Source: JALZKA01 sp963721645 (GTDB lineage Bacteria > Actinomycetota > Thermoleophilia > Solirubrobacterales > 70-9). From it: a stretch of 64,000 nucleotides of DNA. This document shows, piece after piece, positions 24,676 to 33,199 of the stretch (the stretch's first letter is position 1; each line of letters begins with the position of its first letter). The position numbers and the translations under genes are program-made. The notes under the pieces are model-generated. The model made no database searches. It was not told where the DNA came from and worked only from the letters and a program-made list of their open reading frames with translations. The stretch lies in contig CAVRJK010000002.1 of assembly GCA_963721645.1 (NCBI GenBank), positions 682,001 through 746,000 on the forward strand, written 5' to 3'.

Positions 24676-25901
24676 AGACGGCCAAGAAGAAGGGCACGCC
24701 TCCGATCGAGTACTCGATGCTGCTGACCACCACCCTGTGCCTGCTGGCCTTGGGCGTCGTCATGGTCTTCAGCGCAAGCTCGACCACCTCGCTGCTCGGT
24801 GACGCGGGCGACGGCGCCTTCTATCTCAAGCGCACCGCGCTCTTTGGCATCTTCGGCCTCTTGGCCCTGAAGTTTCTGGCCTCGGGCGGAGTCAAGATCC
24901 TGCGCCCGTTGACGGTCCCGCTGATGGGTGTTTCGCTCTTTTTGCTCGTCGCCGTGATGATCCCGGGCGTCGGTATCGAGGTCAACGGCGCCAGGCGCTG
25001 GATCGGCGCGGGCCTCTTCCAGATCCAGCCCTCGGAGATCGCCAAGGTTGCCCTGATCCTCTACGGAGCACAGCTGCTCGCGACGCGGCCGAAGATGACG
25101 CGCTCGATACGGGATATGGGGCCGTTCCTCCTCGTTGTCGGTGTGATCTCGGCGCTGGTGGTGCTCGAGCCGGATCTCGGTACCGCGATGGTGGCCTGCT
25201 TTGCGACGGCGGCGATGCTGGTAGCGGCGGGCGCGCGGATCCGCGACCTCGCAATCCTGGGTGGGGCCATCTGCGCTGTGGTTTTCCTGGCGGTTCTGAT
25301 CGAGCCCTACCGCATGGAGCGCATCACGGGCTTTCTCAATCCCGGACACGATCCCTCGGGGGCGGGCTTCCAGGCAAACCAGGCCCAGATCGCGCTCGGC
25401 TCGGGCGGGTTCTTCGGGGTCGGTCTTGGCGAGAGCCTTCAAAAGGCCTTCTATCTGCCCGAGGCCCATACCGACATGATCGCCGCGGTGATCGGCGAGG
25501 AGCTCGGCCTCGTGGGCCTGGCGATGATCGTCGGCCTGTTCGGACTCTTCGGCTATGCGGGCCTCCAGACGGCCAAGAAGGCGCGGGATCCGTACGCGAA
25601 GCTTCTTGCAGCCGGTCTGACATCGCTCATCGTGATCCAGGCTGTGATCAACCTCTTCGCGGTCCTGGGGCTGGCTCCCCTGACCGGAGTTCCGCTCCCA
25701 TTCGTCTCCTATGGAAATTCGAGTCTTCTAACGATGCTCGCCGCCGTGGGCGTGCTCTTGAACATTGCGCGTTCGCCCGGTGCGAGACTGCGAGTCGTCA
25801 ATGGCGACCGATCAAGATCAACCCAGAGTCGTAGTAGCAGCGGGCGGAACAGCCGGGCACGTAGTGCCCGCGCTGGCAGTCGCCGACGCGCTACGGGCTA
25901 A
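24672..25901 (+). CDS. ftsW: Septal peptidoglycan glycosyltransferase FtsW
   Basis: 409 residues from GTG, SEDS family with about ten membrane segments. MVFSASSTTSLL, GARRWIGAGLFQIQPSEIAK, EPDLGTAM, LGSGGFFGVGLGES, EAHTDMIAAVIGEELG and PLPFVSYGNSSL are diagnostic. The last ~34 codons overlap murG by 101 bp in another frame and encode a basic Ser/Arg-rich tail. A canonical FtsW would end near the start of the overlap, so the tail may be a by-product of the overlapping murG start. Confidence 0.94.
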   Translation: MKTAKKKGTPPIEYSMLLTTTLCLLALGVVMVFSASSTTSLLGDAGDGAFYLKRTALFGIFGLLALKFLASGGVKILRPLTVPLMGVSLFLLVAVMIPGVGIEVNGARRWIGAGLFQIQPSEIAKVALILYGAQLLATRPKMTRSIRDMGPFLLVVGVISALVVLEPDLGTAMVACFATAAMLVAAGARIRDLAILGGAICAVVFLAVLIEPYRMERITGFLNPGHDPSGAGFQANQAQIALGSGGFFGVGLGESLQKAFYLPEAHTDMIAAVIGEELGLVGLAMIVGLFGLFGYAGLQTAKKARDPYAKLLAAGLTSLIVIQAVINLFAVLGLAPLTGVPLPFVSYGNSSLLTMLAAVGVLLNIARSPGARLRVVNGDRSRSTQSRSSSGRNSRARSARAGSRRRATG

Positions 25902-26904
25902 AGGCGCTCTCGTCACCTTCGCCGGAACGGCGGAGAGGGCCGAGGCGACGCTCGTGCCCGAAGCGGGCTACGAGATCGATCACCTGCGAGTCCGGGGGAT
26001 CGACCGGTCCAGGCCGCTGCGGGCAGCAGGCGCCGTCGCTCTGGCGGCTCGCGCCATTCCCGCCGCCCGCCGCATTCTGCGTGCCCGCGAGGCCGACGCG
26101 GTGCTCGGCGGAGGCGGCTACGTCGCGGCGCCGGTGGGGATGGCGGCGGCAAGCCTGGGCCTCCCACTCGTCATCACCGAGGCGGATCGCCACCTGGGAC
26201 TCACCAACCGCCTCCTTGCTCGCCGCGCGCGCCGCGTCTGCCTGGCTTTCGCGATCCCGGAGCTCGAGGGCGAGCGATATCTGGTCACGGGTAGGCCCGT
26301 TCCAAGGGCCGTGATCGAGGCTGATCGCGATGCCGCACGCCGGAAGTTCGGGCTGTCGGGTGACGAACGTTGCCTTCTCGTCTTCGGCGGCAGCCAGGGA
26401 GCCCTTTCGATCAACACTTCCGTTCTGGACGGCCTCCTGGATGCCGACCCGGGCTTCCACGTCCTTCATGTCACCGGCACCCGCGATTACGAGATGGTCG
26501 CCGAGCGGGTTGCGGCGGCGCACGCTCAGGAACGGTTCACAGTCCTCGAGTATGTGCCGGACCTGGGAGACGTGCTGGCCGCATCCGACCTGGTGCTCGC
26601 CCGCTCGGGGGCGTCCGTCTTCGAGCTCGCAGCGGCAGGCCGTCCGGCCATCCTCGTTCCATATCCCTATGCGACCGGCCGCCATCAACACGCGAACGCC
26701 GAGTGGATGGCCGACGCGGGCGCGGCCATGGCCGTCGAGGATTCCGAGCTTTCGGGCGAGCGGGTGCGAAGTCTCGTGACGGAGATCATCGGGGACGGCG
26801 ACCGCCTCGCCCGGATGGCCGCCGCCTCAGCGGGTCTCGCGATGCCGGATGCGGCCGAGCGGGTCGCATCCGAGGTCCTTGGCGCAATCGGAGGGGGGCG
26901 ATGA
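25801..26904 (+). CDS. murG: UDP-GlcNAc:lipid I N-acetylglucosaminyltransferase MurG
   Basis: 367 residues from ATG 25801 (MATDQDQPRVVVAAGGTAGHVVPALAV region). GGTAGH matches the family GGTGGH loop with one Gly to Ala change. VLGGGGYVAAPVG, VFGGSQGALSIN, and the UDP-binding ARSGASVFELAAAGRPAILVPYP and HQHANAEWM are intact. It converts lipid I to lipid II at the inner membrane face. It starts 101 bp inside ftsW, so expression is presumably coupled; its stop overlaps murC (ATGA). Confidence 0.94.
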   Translation: MATDQDQPRVVVAAGGTAGHVVPALAVADALRAKGALVTFAGTAERAEATLVPEAGYEIDHLRVRGIDRSRPLRAAGAVALAARAIPAARRILRAREADAVLGGGGYVAAPVGMAAASLGLPLVITEADRHLGLTNRLLARRARRVCLAFAIPELEGERYLVTGRPVPRAVIEADRDAARRKFGLSGDERCLLVFGGSQGALSINTSVLDGLLDADPGFHVLHVTGTRDYEMVAERVAAAHAQERFTVLEYVPDLGDVLAASDLVLARSGASVFELAAAGRPAILVPYPYATGRHQHANAEWMADAGAAMAVEDSELSGERVRSLVTEIIGDGDRLARMAAASAGLAMPDAAERVASEVLGAIGGGR

Positions 26905-28211
26905 GCCGCGAAGCCTGGGTGGGGCGAAAGCTCCACTTCATCGCCATCGGCGGCGCGGGAATGAGCGGACTCGCGCTGGTCGCCCATCGCCTGGGCGCCA
27001 GTGTGACCGGATCGGACCGGGCGGAGTCCACCTATCTCGCCAGGTTGCGTGCCGCGGGCCTCGAGCCCGTTGTCGGGCATGACGCAGAGCTGGTTCCGCC
27101 TGACGCCGAGATCGTCGTCTCGACGGCGATCGGCGCTGACAACCCGGAGCTGGCCCGCGCGCGAGAGCGGGGCCAAGCCGAACTTCACCGCGGAGCGCTG
27201 CTTGCGGAGCTGTGTGCCGAGGGGCGCTTGATCGCCATTGCGGGCACACACGGCAAGACGACCACGACGGGCATGGTCGTGCACGCTCTCAGGGCAATCG
27301 GGGCAGATCCGACCTTCTTCATCGGCGGCGAGCTGCCCGGCGCGGGCGAGGACGGCGGGCCTGCGAACGCCGGCCTGGGATCCGGCGACCTGATCGTTGC
27401 CGAGGCCGATGAATCGGATGCCAGCTTTTTGGAGCTGAGGCCCGAGGTCGCGGTCGTTACCAACGTCGAACTCGACCATCACGCGCGATGGAGCTCCCGT
27501 GCCGAGCTCTTTCGGGCCTTCGCAGATTTCGCCGCGCCGGCAGCCGGTGTCGTCCGAGGCGCCGAACCAGCGCTTGACGCGATTGTCCCCTCGAACGCAA
27601 AGGTCGTCGCGTTCACGGAAGACGAGCCCGGTCCGGGCCTGAAGCTCAGCGTTCCGGGAGCTCACAACAAGCTCAACGCACGAGCCGCGCTCGCGGCAAT
27701 CGGGTTGGGCGGCGCGGACGTGGAGGAGGCCGCCCTTGCGATGTCGAGCTTCCCGGGGATGCTTCGGCGCCAAGAGCTCAAGGGAACTCGCTCAGGGGCC
27801 CTGGTGTACGACGACTACGCCCACCACCCGACCGAGGTGAGGGCAACGCTCGAGGCGCTGCGGGAGCTTTCTCCGAAGCGACTGATCGCCGTCTTTCAGC
27901 CACATCTTTATTCGCGGACGAAGGCGCTGGCGCCGGAGTTCGGCGCTGCGCTCGCCGGTGCCGACGAGATCGGCGTGCTCGACGTTTACGCAGCGCGGGA
28001 GGAACCGGCCGGCCGTTTGGCAGGTGTCAGCGGTCTGGACGTCGCCCGCGCCACGGCGGACCACGCCGGCGGAAAGCGGGTGATGTGGCTGGGCGATCGC
28101 CAGACCGCGGCGCAGGTCATGGCGCCGCGGCTGGGCGAGGGCGACCTTCTGGTCACGATCGGTGCGGGCGACGTCTTCAAGCTCGCGGAGGAACTGGTAG
28201 ATGGAGATTGA
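26901..28211 (+). CDS. murC: UDP-MurNAc-L-alanine ligase MurC
   Basis: 436 residues from ATG with a GGAGGGGGG purine-rich site just upstream. LHFIAIGGAGMSGLALVAH, IAIAGTHGKTTTTGMVVHAL, EADESDASFLELRPEVAVVTN, VYDDYAHHPTEVRATLEAL and VFQPHLYSRTKAL are MurC signatures. It adds L-Ala to UDP-MurNAc, the first stem-peptide step. Overlaps murG by 4 nt and murB by 11 nt. Confidence 0.95.
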   Translation: MSREAWVGRKLHFIAIGGAGMSGLALVAHRLGASVTGSDRAESTYLARLRAAGLEPVVGHDAELVPPDAEIVVSTAIGADNPELARARERGQAELHRGALLAELCAEGRLIAIAGTHGKTTTTGMVVHALRAIGADPTFFIGGELPGAGEDGGPANAGLGSGDLIVAEADESDASFLELRPEVAVVTNVELDHHARWSSRAELFRAFADFAAPAAGVVRGAEPALDAIVPSNAKVVAFTEDEPGPGLKLSVPGAHNKLNARAALAAIGLGGADVEEAALAMSSFPGMLRRQELKGTRSGALVYDDYAHHPTEVRATLEALRELSPKRLIAVFQPHLYSRTKALAPEFGAALAGADEIGVLDVYAAREEPAGRLAGVSGLDVARATADHAGGKRVMWLGDRQTAAQVMAPRLGEGDLLVTIGAGDVFKLAEELVDGD

Positions 28212-29106
28212 GAAGGATTTTCCCCTGGCCCGTCTCACGACGGTCCGGGCGGGAGGCAACGCCGAGCTCTTCGCGCGCCCAGAGACCGAGGATGAGCTCG
28301 TCGAAGTGCTCGCCTGGGCGGCTGCCGAGAGGCACGGCGTAGAGGTCGTGGGCTCCGGTTCGAATCTCCTTGTGGCTGATTCCGGTGTGCGTGGTCTTGT
28401 CCTGAAGCTGGACGGCGATCTGACCTCGCTCGAGCGCGACGGGACGCGCGTTCTTTGCGGCGGAGGGGTGCGACTGCCCTCGGCGGCCGCCAAGGTGGCC
28501 CGCTGGGGCCTCACGGGCCTCGAGTTCGGGATCAACATCCCCGGCACCGTCGGAGGTGCCGTGAGGATGAACGCCAACGCCTACGGCGGCGAGCTGGCAG
28601 CCGTTCTCGAGTGGGTGTCGGTGTGTGGGCCCGGAGGGATTGAAAGGCGCTCGCCCCAAGACCTCGGATTCGAGTACCGCCGGTCGAACTTGAAGTCGGG
28701 CGAGGTTGTCTCACGTGCCTCCTTCGCACTCTCAGACGCGGATCCCGAATCGGTCAAGGCCACCCTTGCCGAAATGCGCGGGAAGCGCCGAGACGCCCAG
28801 CCTTCCGGAATCAAGACCTTCGGCTCCACCTTCAAGAACCCGGACGATCCGCGGGCTGAGGGGCTCAGCGCCGGGATGCTGCTCGACTCGGTCGGCGCCC
28901 GCGGGCTCGAGGTGGGTGACGCCCGCTTTTCGCCGAAGCATGCGAACTTCGTCGAGAACGCCGGCGCTGCGACGACCGCCGACATCCTCGCGTTGATGGC
29001 TGAGGGGCGTCGGCTTGTCCACGAGCGCTACGGCGTGGTGCTCGAACAGGAAGTCCAGGTGCTCGGTGACGCCGAATGGCCCGAAGGGTGGGCACTGGAC
29101 GCGTAG
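28201..29106 (+). CDS. murB: UDP-N-acetylenolpyruvoylglucosamine reductase MurB
   Basis: 301 residues. FAD-binding GSGSNLLVADSGVRGLVLKL, GINIPGTVGGAVRMNANAYG, the tyrosine/arginine block FEYRRSNLK and catalytic-region motif KTFGSTFKNPDD; FSPKHANFVEN near the C-terminus. Length and motifs fit type II (short) MurB. It reduces the enolpyruvyl group with NADPH. Starts 11 nt inside murC. Confidence 0.94.
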   Translation: MEIEKDFPLARLTTVRAGGNAELFARPETEDELVEVLAWAAAERHGVEVVGSGSNLLVADSGVRGLVLKLDGDLTSLERDGTRVLCGGGVRLPSAAAKVARWGLTGLEFGINIPGTVGGAVRMNANAYGGELAAVLEWVSVCGPGGIERRSPQDLGFEYRRSNLKSGEVVSRASFALSDADPESVKATLAEMRGKRRDAQPSGIKTFGSTFKNPDDPRAEGLSAGMLLDSVGARGLEVGDARFSPKHANFVENAGAATTADILALMAEGRRLVHERYGVVLEQEVQVLGDAEWPEGWALDA

Positions 29107-29144
29107 CGGCAGGAGAGGTGCGCTCGCCCGCGAATTGAGGGCGG

Positions 29145-30140
29145 ATGGCCTCTTCACGCGCCTCGAGTACTCCGGGTAGCCGCCGCTCCACCAAACGCGA
29201 CGGCGTGGCGAAGCCCACGCCCAGGAAGCGGAGCGGCACGACCCACAAGGCGACGACGGCCAAGAAGCCGGCCGCGAAGAAGCCCGCTCCGAAAAAGACG
29301 GCGCCCAAGAGGTCGGCGCCCAAGTCACAAGCCCGACCCAAGCCGAAGACCAAGTCCGCGAGCGCCCGGCCCAAGAAGTCAAGCGTCCGCTCGGTGCCGA
29401 CGACCCCGGGCCACCTCCTCTCACGCGCCCTGAAGATCGCGTTGGCGGTCGGAGCCATCACCCTAGCCCTGGCGGCGACCTATTGGTTCTGGTTCAGGGA
29501 GTCGTCGTTCGTCGCGGTCGAGGAGGTCGCCGTTGAGGGCATCGAGGGACCCGAGGCCGAAGCGGTCACAGAAACGCTCACGCGCGCCGCTAGCAAGATG
29601 ACGACCCTGAACGTGGACGAAGGCGAACTGGCCGCGGCCGTCTCGGGGTTTCCGACGGTGGTGGCAATACAGACGGAGTCCGACTTCCCGCACGGCCTGA
29701 CCGTCGACGTGACCGGGCGGCCTCCCGTCCTGGCAGTCTCCGACGGCGGCCCACCCGTCCCGATCGCTGCAGACGGGACCATCCTCAACGGAGTCGACAT
29801 CACTGATGCAGGCCTTCCGGTTTTACAAGTGGAATCGGTCCCCGTGAAGGGGGCGCTCGAGGGCGAACCGCTCGCATTGGCCCAGGTGGCCGGCGCGGCA
29901 CCCGATCCCCTGCGGCCGCTCATCAAGGACCTGGCGATCAATCCGGGGGAGGGAATCGAGGTCACGCTTAAGGGCGGCATCCCGGCCAGATTCGGAGACC
30001 CGGATCAACTGGAGGAGAAATGGACGGCCGTCTCGGCCGTCCTTGCGAATCCTCAGGTGAAGACCTTGACCCACCTCGACGTGAGGGTTCCGGAGCGACC
30101 GTCGATCGGGGGCGCGGCACCCGCCTTGAAGGGGGGTTAG
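29145..30140 (+). CDS. ftsQ: Cell division protein FtsQ with long histone-H1-like basic tail
   Basis: 331 residues. The first ~85 residues are extremely rich in Lys, Ala, Pro and Ser with repeated AKKPA/PKKTAPK motifs. One membrane helix follows (LKIALAVGAITLALAATYWFWF, about 96-117), then a POTRA/FtsQ domain (FVAVEEVAVEGIEGPEAEAV, GFPTVVAIQTESDFPHGL). The protein links FtsL/FtsB to the divisome; the POTRA domain is extracytoplasmic and the basic tail cytoplasmic. The tail resembles histone H1/HU tails and could contact nucleoid DNA (inference). Confidence 0.85.
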   Translation: MASSRASSTPGSRRSTKRDGVAKPTPRKRSGTTHKATTAKKPAAKKPAPKKTAPKRSAPKSQARPKPKTKSASARPKKSSVRSVPTTPGHLLSRALKIALAVGAITLALAATYWFWFRESSFVAVEEVAVEGIEGPEAEAVTETLTRAASKMTTLNVDEGELAAAVSGFPTVVAIQTESDFPHGLTVDVTGRPPVLAVSDGGPPVPIAADGTILNGVDITDAGLPVLQVESVPVKGALEGEPLALAQVAGAAPDPLRPLIKDLAINPGEGIEVTLKGGIPARFGDPDQLEEKWTAVSAVLANPQVKTLTHLDVRVPERPSIGGAAPALKGG

Positions 30141-30289
30141 GTTCGGGAATCCTCAACGGGGATGCAGAAATCGGACCGTGGGACCAACACTAAAGTCGAG
30201 CTTCAGCCTTTACGTCACAAGGTAAACCCTCAAGTCCTCCTCGAGGTTGGGTGGCTTGCAGGATTCCGTGCCGAATACGATCCGGCGCA

Positions 30290-30318
30290 TTGACAGGCGA
30301 TACTCGATGTCGTACCGT
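30290..30318 (+). promoter_or_regulatory. ftsZ promoter (TTGACA-N17-TACCGT)
   Basis: Consensus-like -35 TTGACA (30290-30295), 17-nt spacer, -10 TACCGT (30313-30318). It predicts a leader of about 108 nt before the ftsZ ATG. The upstream half of the 293-bp gap (30141-30289) shows no other clear element. Confidence 0.75.
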
Positions 30319-30351
30319 CGCTCACAAGTCGAGGCATCCTTTTTGGCAAAC

Positions 30352-30412
30352 GCTCTAGTATTGGTTCAGCCTCGGACGGAACAAAAGAACCACACGAGAA
30401 CCAATACAGAGC
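30352..30412 (+). promoter_or_regulatory. ftsZ leader stem-loop
   Basis: GTATTGGTTC (30358-30367) pairs perfectly with GAACCAATAC (30398-30407). The stem continues outward with GCTCT/AGAGC across one bulged A, about 15 bp in all, around a 30-nt A-rich loop. It ends 3 nt before the GGGAG ribosome binding site (30416-30420), so it could control ftsZ translation or bind a protein. Confidence 0.6.
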
Positions 30413-30433
30413 ACCGGGAGACAGCGAAACACC

Positions 30434-31516
30434 ATGGTTGAGTCCTCTTACCTGGCAGTAATCAAGGTCGTGGGCGCCGGCGGCGGCGGCACGAACGCCG
30501 TGTCCCGCATGGTCGACGCCGGCCTCAAGGGCGTCGAGTTCATCGCCATCAACACCGACGTCCAGGCGCTTCAGTCCTGCGACGCCGACATCAAGCTTTC
30601 GATCGGCCACAACCTCACCAAGGGCCTGGGCGCGGGTGCCAACCCAGACGTCGGCGCCGGTGCGGCGGCCGAGTCGCGTGACGAGGTAAAGGAGGCGCTC
30701 AAGGGCGCGGACATGGTCTTCGTCACCGCCGGCGAGGGTGGAGGCACTGGTACTGGCTCCGCCCCCGTTATCGCCGAAATCGCCAAGGAGGAGATCGGCG
30801 CGCTCACCGTCGGCGTTGTCACCAAGCCGTTCGAGTTCGAGGGCAGCAAGCGGATGCAGCAGGCGATGGAGGGCATCGACGAGCTGCGCGCCAACGTAGA
30901 CACGCTGATCATCGTCCCGAACCAGAAGCTTCTGGAGATCGTCGAGCGCCGGACCACGGTCCAGGAGGCATTCCGTATGGCGGACGACATCCTGCGCCAG
31001 GGCGTCCAGGGCATCACCGACCTGATCACGACTCCGGGCCAGATCAACCTCGACTTCGCCGACGTACGGACGATCATGGCCAACGCCGGCTCCGCGATGA
31101 TGGGCATCGGGACTTCGACCGGCGAGAACCGCGCGATCGAAGCCGCCACTCAGGCGATCTCGTCCCCGCTGATGGAACAGCCGATCGCCGGCGCCACCGG
31201 GATGCTCTTGAACATCACCGGAGGGGAGGAGCTGAACCTCCACGAGGTGAATGAGGCGGCGAACATCGCCGTCGAGCAGGCTGACTCCGGCGCCAACGTC
31301 ATCTTCGGCACCGTGATCGACCCGTCGATGGGCGACGAGGTCCGCGTCACGGTCATCGCGACCGGCTTCGAGGGGCTCGAAACTCGCGCCCGCGAGCCGC
31401 GCCGCGTCCGCGAGCGCGGAGCGCGCCGATCGGTCAACGCACTCGGCGATCGCGAGCGACGCGACCTCACCGTGGGCGACGGCGACATCGACGTGCCCGA
31501 CTTCCTGCGCGACTGA
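30434..31516 (+). CDS. ftsZ: Cell division GTPase FtsZ
   Basis: 360 residues. GTP-binding motifs VGAGGGGTNAVSRMVDAGL and the tubulin signature GEGGGTGTGSAPV; NLDFADVRTIMANAGSAMMG with the T7 loop residues; C-terminal peptide DIDVPDFLRD for binding partner proteins (SepF/FtsW type). Assembles the Z ring. It closes the dcw cluster. No ftsA, sepF, yggS or ylmH gene follows here; the neighbour is the glycine cleavage system. Confidence 0.97.
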   Translation: MVESSYLAVIKVVGAGGGGTNAVSRMVDAGLKGVEFIAINTDVQALQSCDADIKLSIGHNLTKGLGAGANPDVGAGAAAESRDEVKEALKGADMVFVTAGEGGGTGTGSAPVIAEIAKEEIGALTVGVVTKPFEFEGSKRMQQAMEGIDELRANVDTLIIVPNQKLLEIVERRTTVQEAFRMADDILRQGVQGITDLITTPGQINLDFADVRTIMANAGSAMMGIGTSTGENRAIEAATQAISSPLMEQPIAGATGMLLNITGGEELNLHEVNEAANIAVEQADSGANVIFGTVIDPSMGDEVRVTVIATGFEGLETRAREPRRVRERGARRSVNALGDRERRDLTVGDGDIDVPDFLRD

Positions 31517-31544
31517 GTCACACCCGGCGCGCCTTCCGCGCAAA

Positions 31545-31585
31545 GGGGCCAGACCCGGGGCCAGACCCCACGAGGGGCCAGACCC
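31545..31585. repeat. Three GGGGCCAGACCC repeat units between ftsZ and gcvT
   Basis: Copies start at 31545, 31557 and 31574; the third continues as CTCACAGTCCGCTAACA and runs up to the gcvT -10 box. Same family as 19455, 38236, 51357, 59373. Confidence 0.65.
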
Positions 31586-31608
31586 TCACAGTCCGCTAAC
31601 ACTCCCAC

Positions 31609-31614
31609 TAGCCT
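31609..31614 (+). promoter_or_regulatory. -10 box (TAGCCT) of gcvT
   Basis: 7 nt before the GTG start of gcvT; predicts a leaderless mRNA for gcvT-gcvH. Confidence 0.65.
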
Positions 31615-31621
31615 GCGGCGC

Positions 31622-32704
31622 GTGTCCGATCTCCGCCGCACTCCGCTTTTCGACGCGCACGTTGCGGCGGGCGCTCGGCTGGTGCCGTTCGCCGGCTGGG
31701 AGATGCCCGTCCAATACGAGGGCGTCGGGGCCGAACACCTTGCGGTCCGGTCCGGCTGCGGCGTCTTCGACGTTTCCCACATGGGCGAGGTCGAGACGTC
31801 AGGGCCCGGGGCGGCGGATCTTCTCCAGCGCCTGCTGTCGAACGACGTTTCGAAGATGGACGTGGGCGGAGCGCAGTACTCCGTCCTGTGCCGCGAGGAC
31901 GGCGGCGTCCTCGACGATCTCTTCACGTATCGCCTCGCCGAGGATCGCTACTTGACCGTTACCAATGCCTCCAATCATGAAAAAGATCTCGATTGGTTTC
32001 GCCGGCACGCCTCGGAGTTCGACTGCGAGGTCGAGGATCGCCTCTCTGAGTGGGCGATGTTGGCGGTTCAAGGGCCCGACGCTCGAAGCATCGTGCGTGG
32101 CCTCACCTCGGACGAGCTGCCTGGTCGCTTCAAGACGCAGACTCTCGATGTGGCGGGAGGCGATTGCCTCGTGTGCGGCACCGGCTACACGGGCGAGGAG
32201 GGCGTCGAGATTCTCTGTCCGCCTGAGCACGCGCGGACGCTCTGGGATGCCGTTGTCGCTGCCGGGGCCGTACCTGCAGGCCTGGGCGCGCGCGACACGC
32301 TGCGCATGGAGGTCTGCTTTCACCTCTACGGAAATGATCTTTCCGAGGAACGCAATCCGATCGAGGCCGGGCTCGGCTGGTGCTGCAAGGAGGAAACGGG
32401 CTTCATCGGCTCGGAGGCGATCGCAGAAGTCCGTGCTGCCGGCGCGCGCGAAAAGCTCGCGCCCTTCGTCCTGCCGGAGCGCGGAATCGCGCGCCAGGGC
32501 AATTCCGTGCTTGACGCGGACGGCGAGGAGGTCGGCGCGGTCACCAGCGGCACCCACTCGCCGTCACTTGGCTACGGGATCGGGATGGCGTACCTCCGGT
32601 CAGACCTCACCGAGCCTGGGACGGCGCTCGAGATCGACGTACGCGGCAAGCGTCGCGCCGCCCGCGTAGAGTCACGCCCGCTGTACGACCCCGCGAAAAC
32701 GTAA
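31622..32704 (+). CDS. gcvT: Glycine cleavage system T protein (aminomethyltransferase)
   Basis: 360 residues from GTG. RRTPLFDAHVAAGARLVPFAGWEMPVQY, FDVSHMGEVE, GDCLVCGTGYTGEEGVEI, GLGARDTLRMEVCFHLYGND and GYGIGMAYL are family motifs. It transfers the methylene from aminomethyl-lipoyl H protein to tetrahydrofolate. Start fixed by the TAGCCT box 7 nt upstream. gcvH follows after 8 nt. Confidence 0.95.
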   Translation: MSDLRRTPLFDAHVAAGARLVPFAGWEMPVQYEGVGAEHLAVRSGCGVFDVSHMGEVETSGPGAADLLQRLLSNDVSKMDVGGAQYSVLCREDGGVLDDLFTYRLAEDRYLTVTNASNHEKDLDWFRRHASEFDCEVEDRLSEWAMLAVQGPDARSIVRGLTSDELPGRFKTQTLDVAGGDCLVCGTGYTGEEGVEILCPPEHARTLWDAVVAAGAVPAGLGARDTLRMEVCFHLYGNDLSEERNPIEAGLGWCCKEETGFIGSEAIAEVRAAGAREKLAPFVLPERGIARQGNSVLDADGEEVGAVTSGTHSPSLGYGIGMAYLRSDLTEPGTALEIDVRGKRRAARVESRPLYDPAKT

Positions 32705-32712
32705 GGAGCCAG

Positions 32713-33099
32713 ATGGCCGCCGAGGAGAGCTACCCCGAGGACCTGAAGTACCACGCCGAACACGACTGGGCCCGGATCGACGGCGACGTCGCCACGTTCG
32801 GCATCACCTGGTACGCGCAGAACTCGCTCGGCGAGGTCGTCTTCTTCGAGCCGCCCGAAGTGGGCGCGACGGTTTCCAAGGACGAGGTCTACGCCGAGGT
32901 CGAGTCGGTCAAGGCCGTGTCCGACGTCTATGCACCCCTCTCCGGAGAAGTGGTCGAGGTGAACGACGGTGCCGGCGAAAGCCCCGAGGTGCTGAACGAA
33001 GATCCGTACGGGGACGGCTGGCTGGCAAAGGTGAAGCTCTCGGACCCGTCTGAGGTCGACGACCTCATGGACGCCGCGACGTACAGGGACTCGCTTTAG
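32713..33099 (+). CDS. gcvH: Glycine cleavage system H protein
   Basis: 128 residues. Lipoylation site Lys67 in AEVESVKAVSDVYAPLSGEV; C-terminal GDGWLAKVKL and usual length. It shuttles the aminomethyl group between P and T proteins. A strong AAGGAG ribosome binding site lies just before the ATG. Followed by a long hairpin and a separate promoter for gcvPA. Confidence 0.96.
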   Translation: MAAEESYPEDLKYHAEHDWARIDGDVATFGITWYAQNSLGEVVFFEPPEVGATVSKDEVYAEVESVKAVSDVYAPLSGEVVEVNDGAGESPEVLNEDPYGDGWLAKVKLSDPSEVDDLMDAATYRDSL

Positions 33100-33111
33100 A
33101 CCCAGTCGGGG

Positions 33112-33159
33112 TCGACCGAAGGCTTCTACCGCTCTAAGCGGCCAGAGCCTTTCGGTCGA
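33112..33159 (+). terminator. Hairpin between gcvH and gcvPA
   Basis: TCGACCGAA-GGCT pairs with AGCC-TTTCGGTCGA (13 bp, one bulge), and an inner CCGCT/AGCGG hairpin fills the loop. It lacks a T tract. It lies upstream of the gcvPA promoter, so it may end the gcvTH transcript. Confidence 0.5.
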
Positions 33160-33185
33160 TGTGCGAGACGCGAATAGCGTCGCTC

Positions 33186-33191
33186 TAAGCT
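33186..33191 (+). promoter_or_regulatory. -10 box (TAAGCT) of gcvPA
   Basis: 8 nt before the ATG at 33200; predicts a leaderless gcvPA-gcvPB mRNA and supports this start over an upstream in-frame ATG at 33161. Confidence 0.6.
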
Positions 33192-33199
33192 CAATCGAG

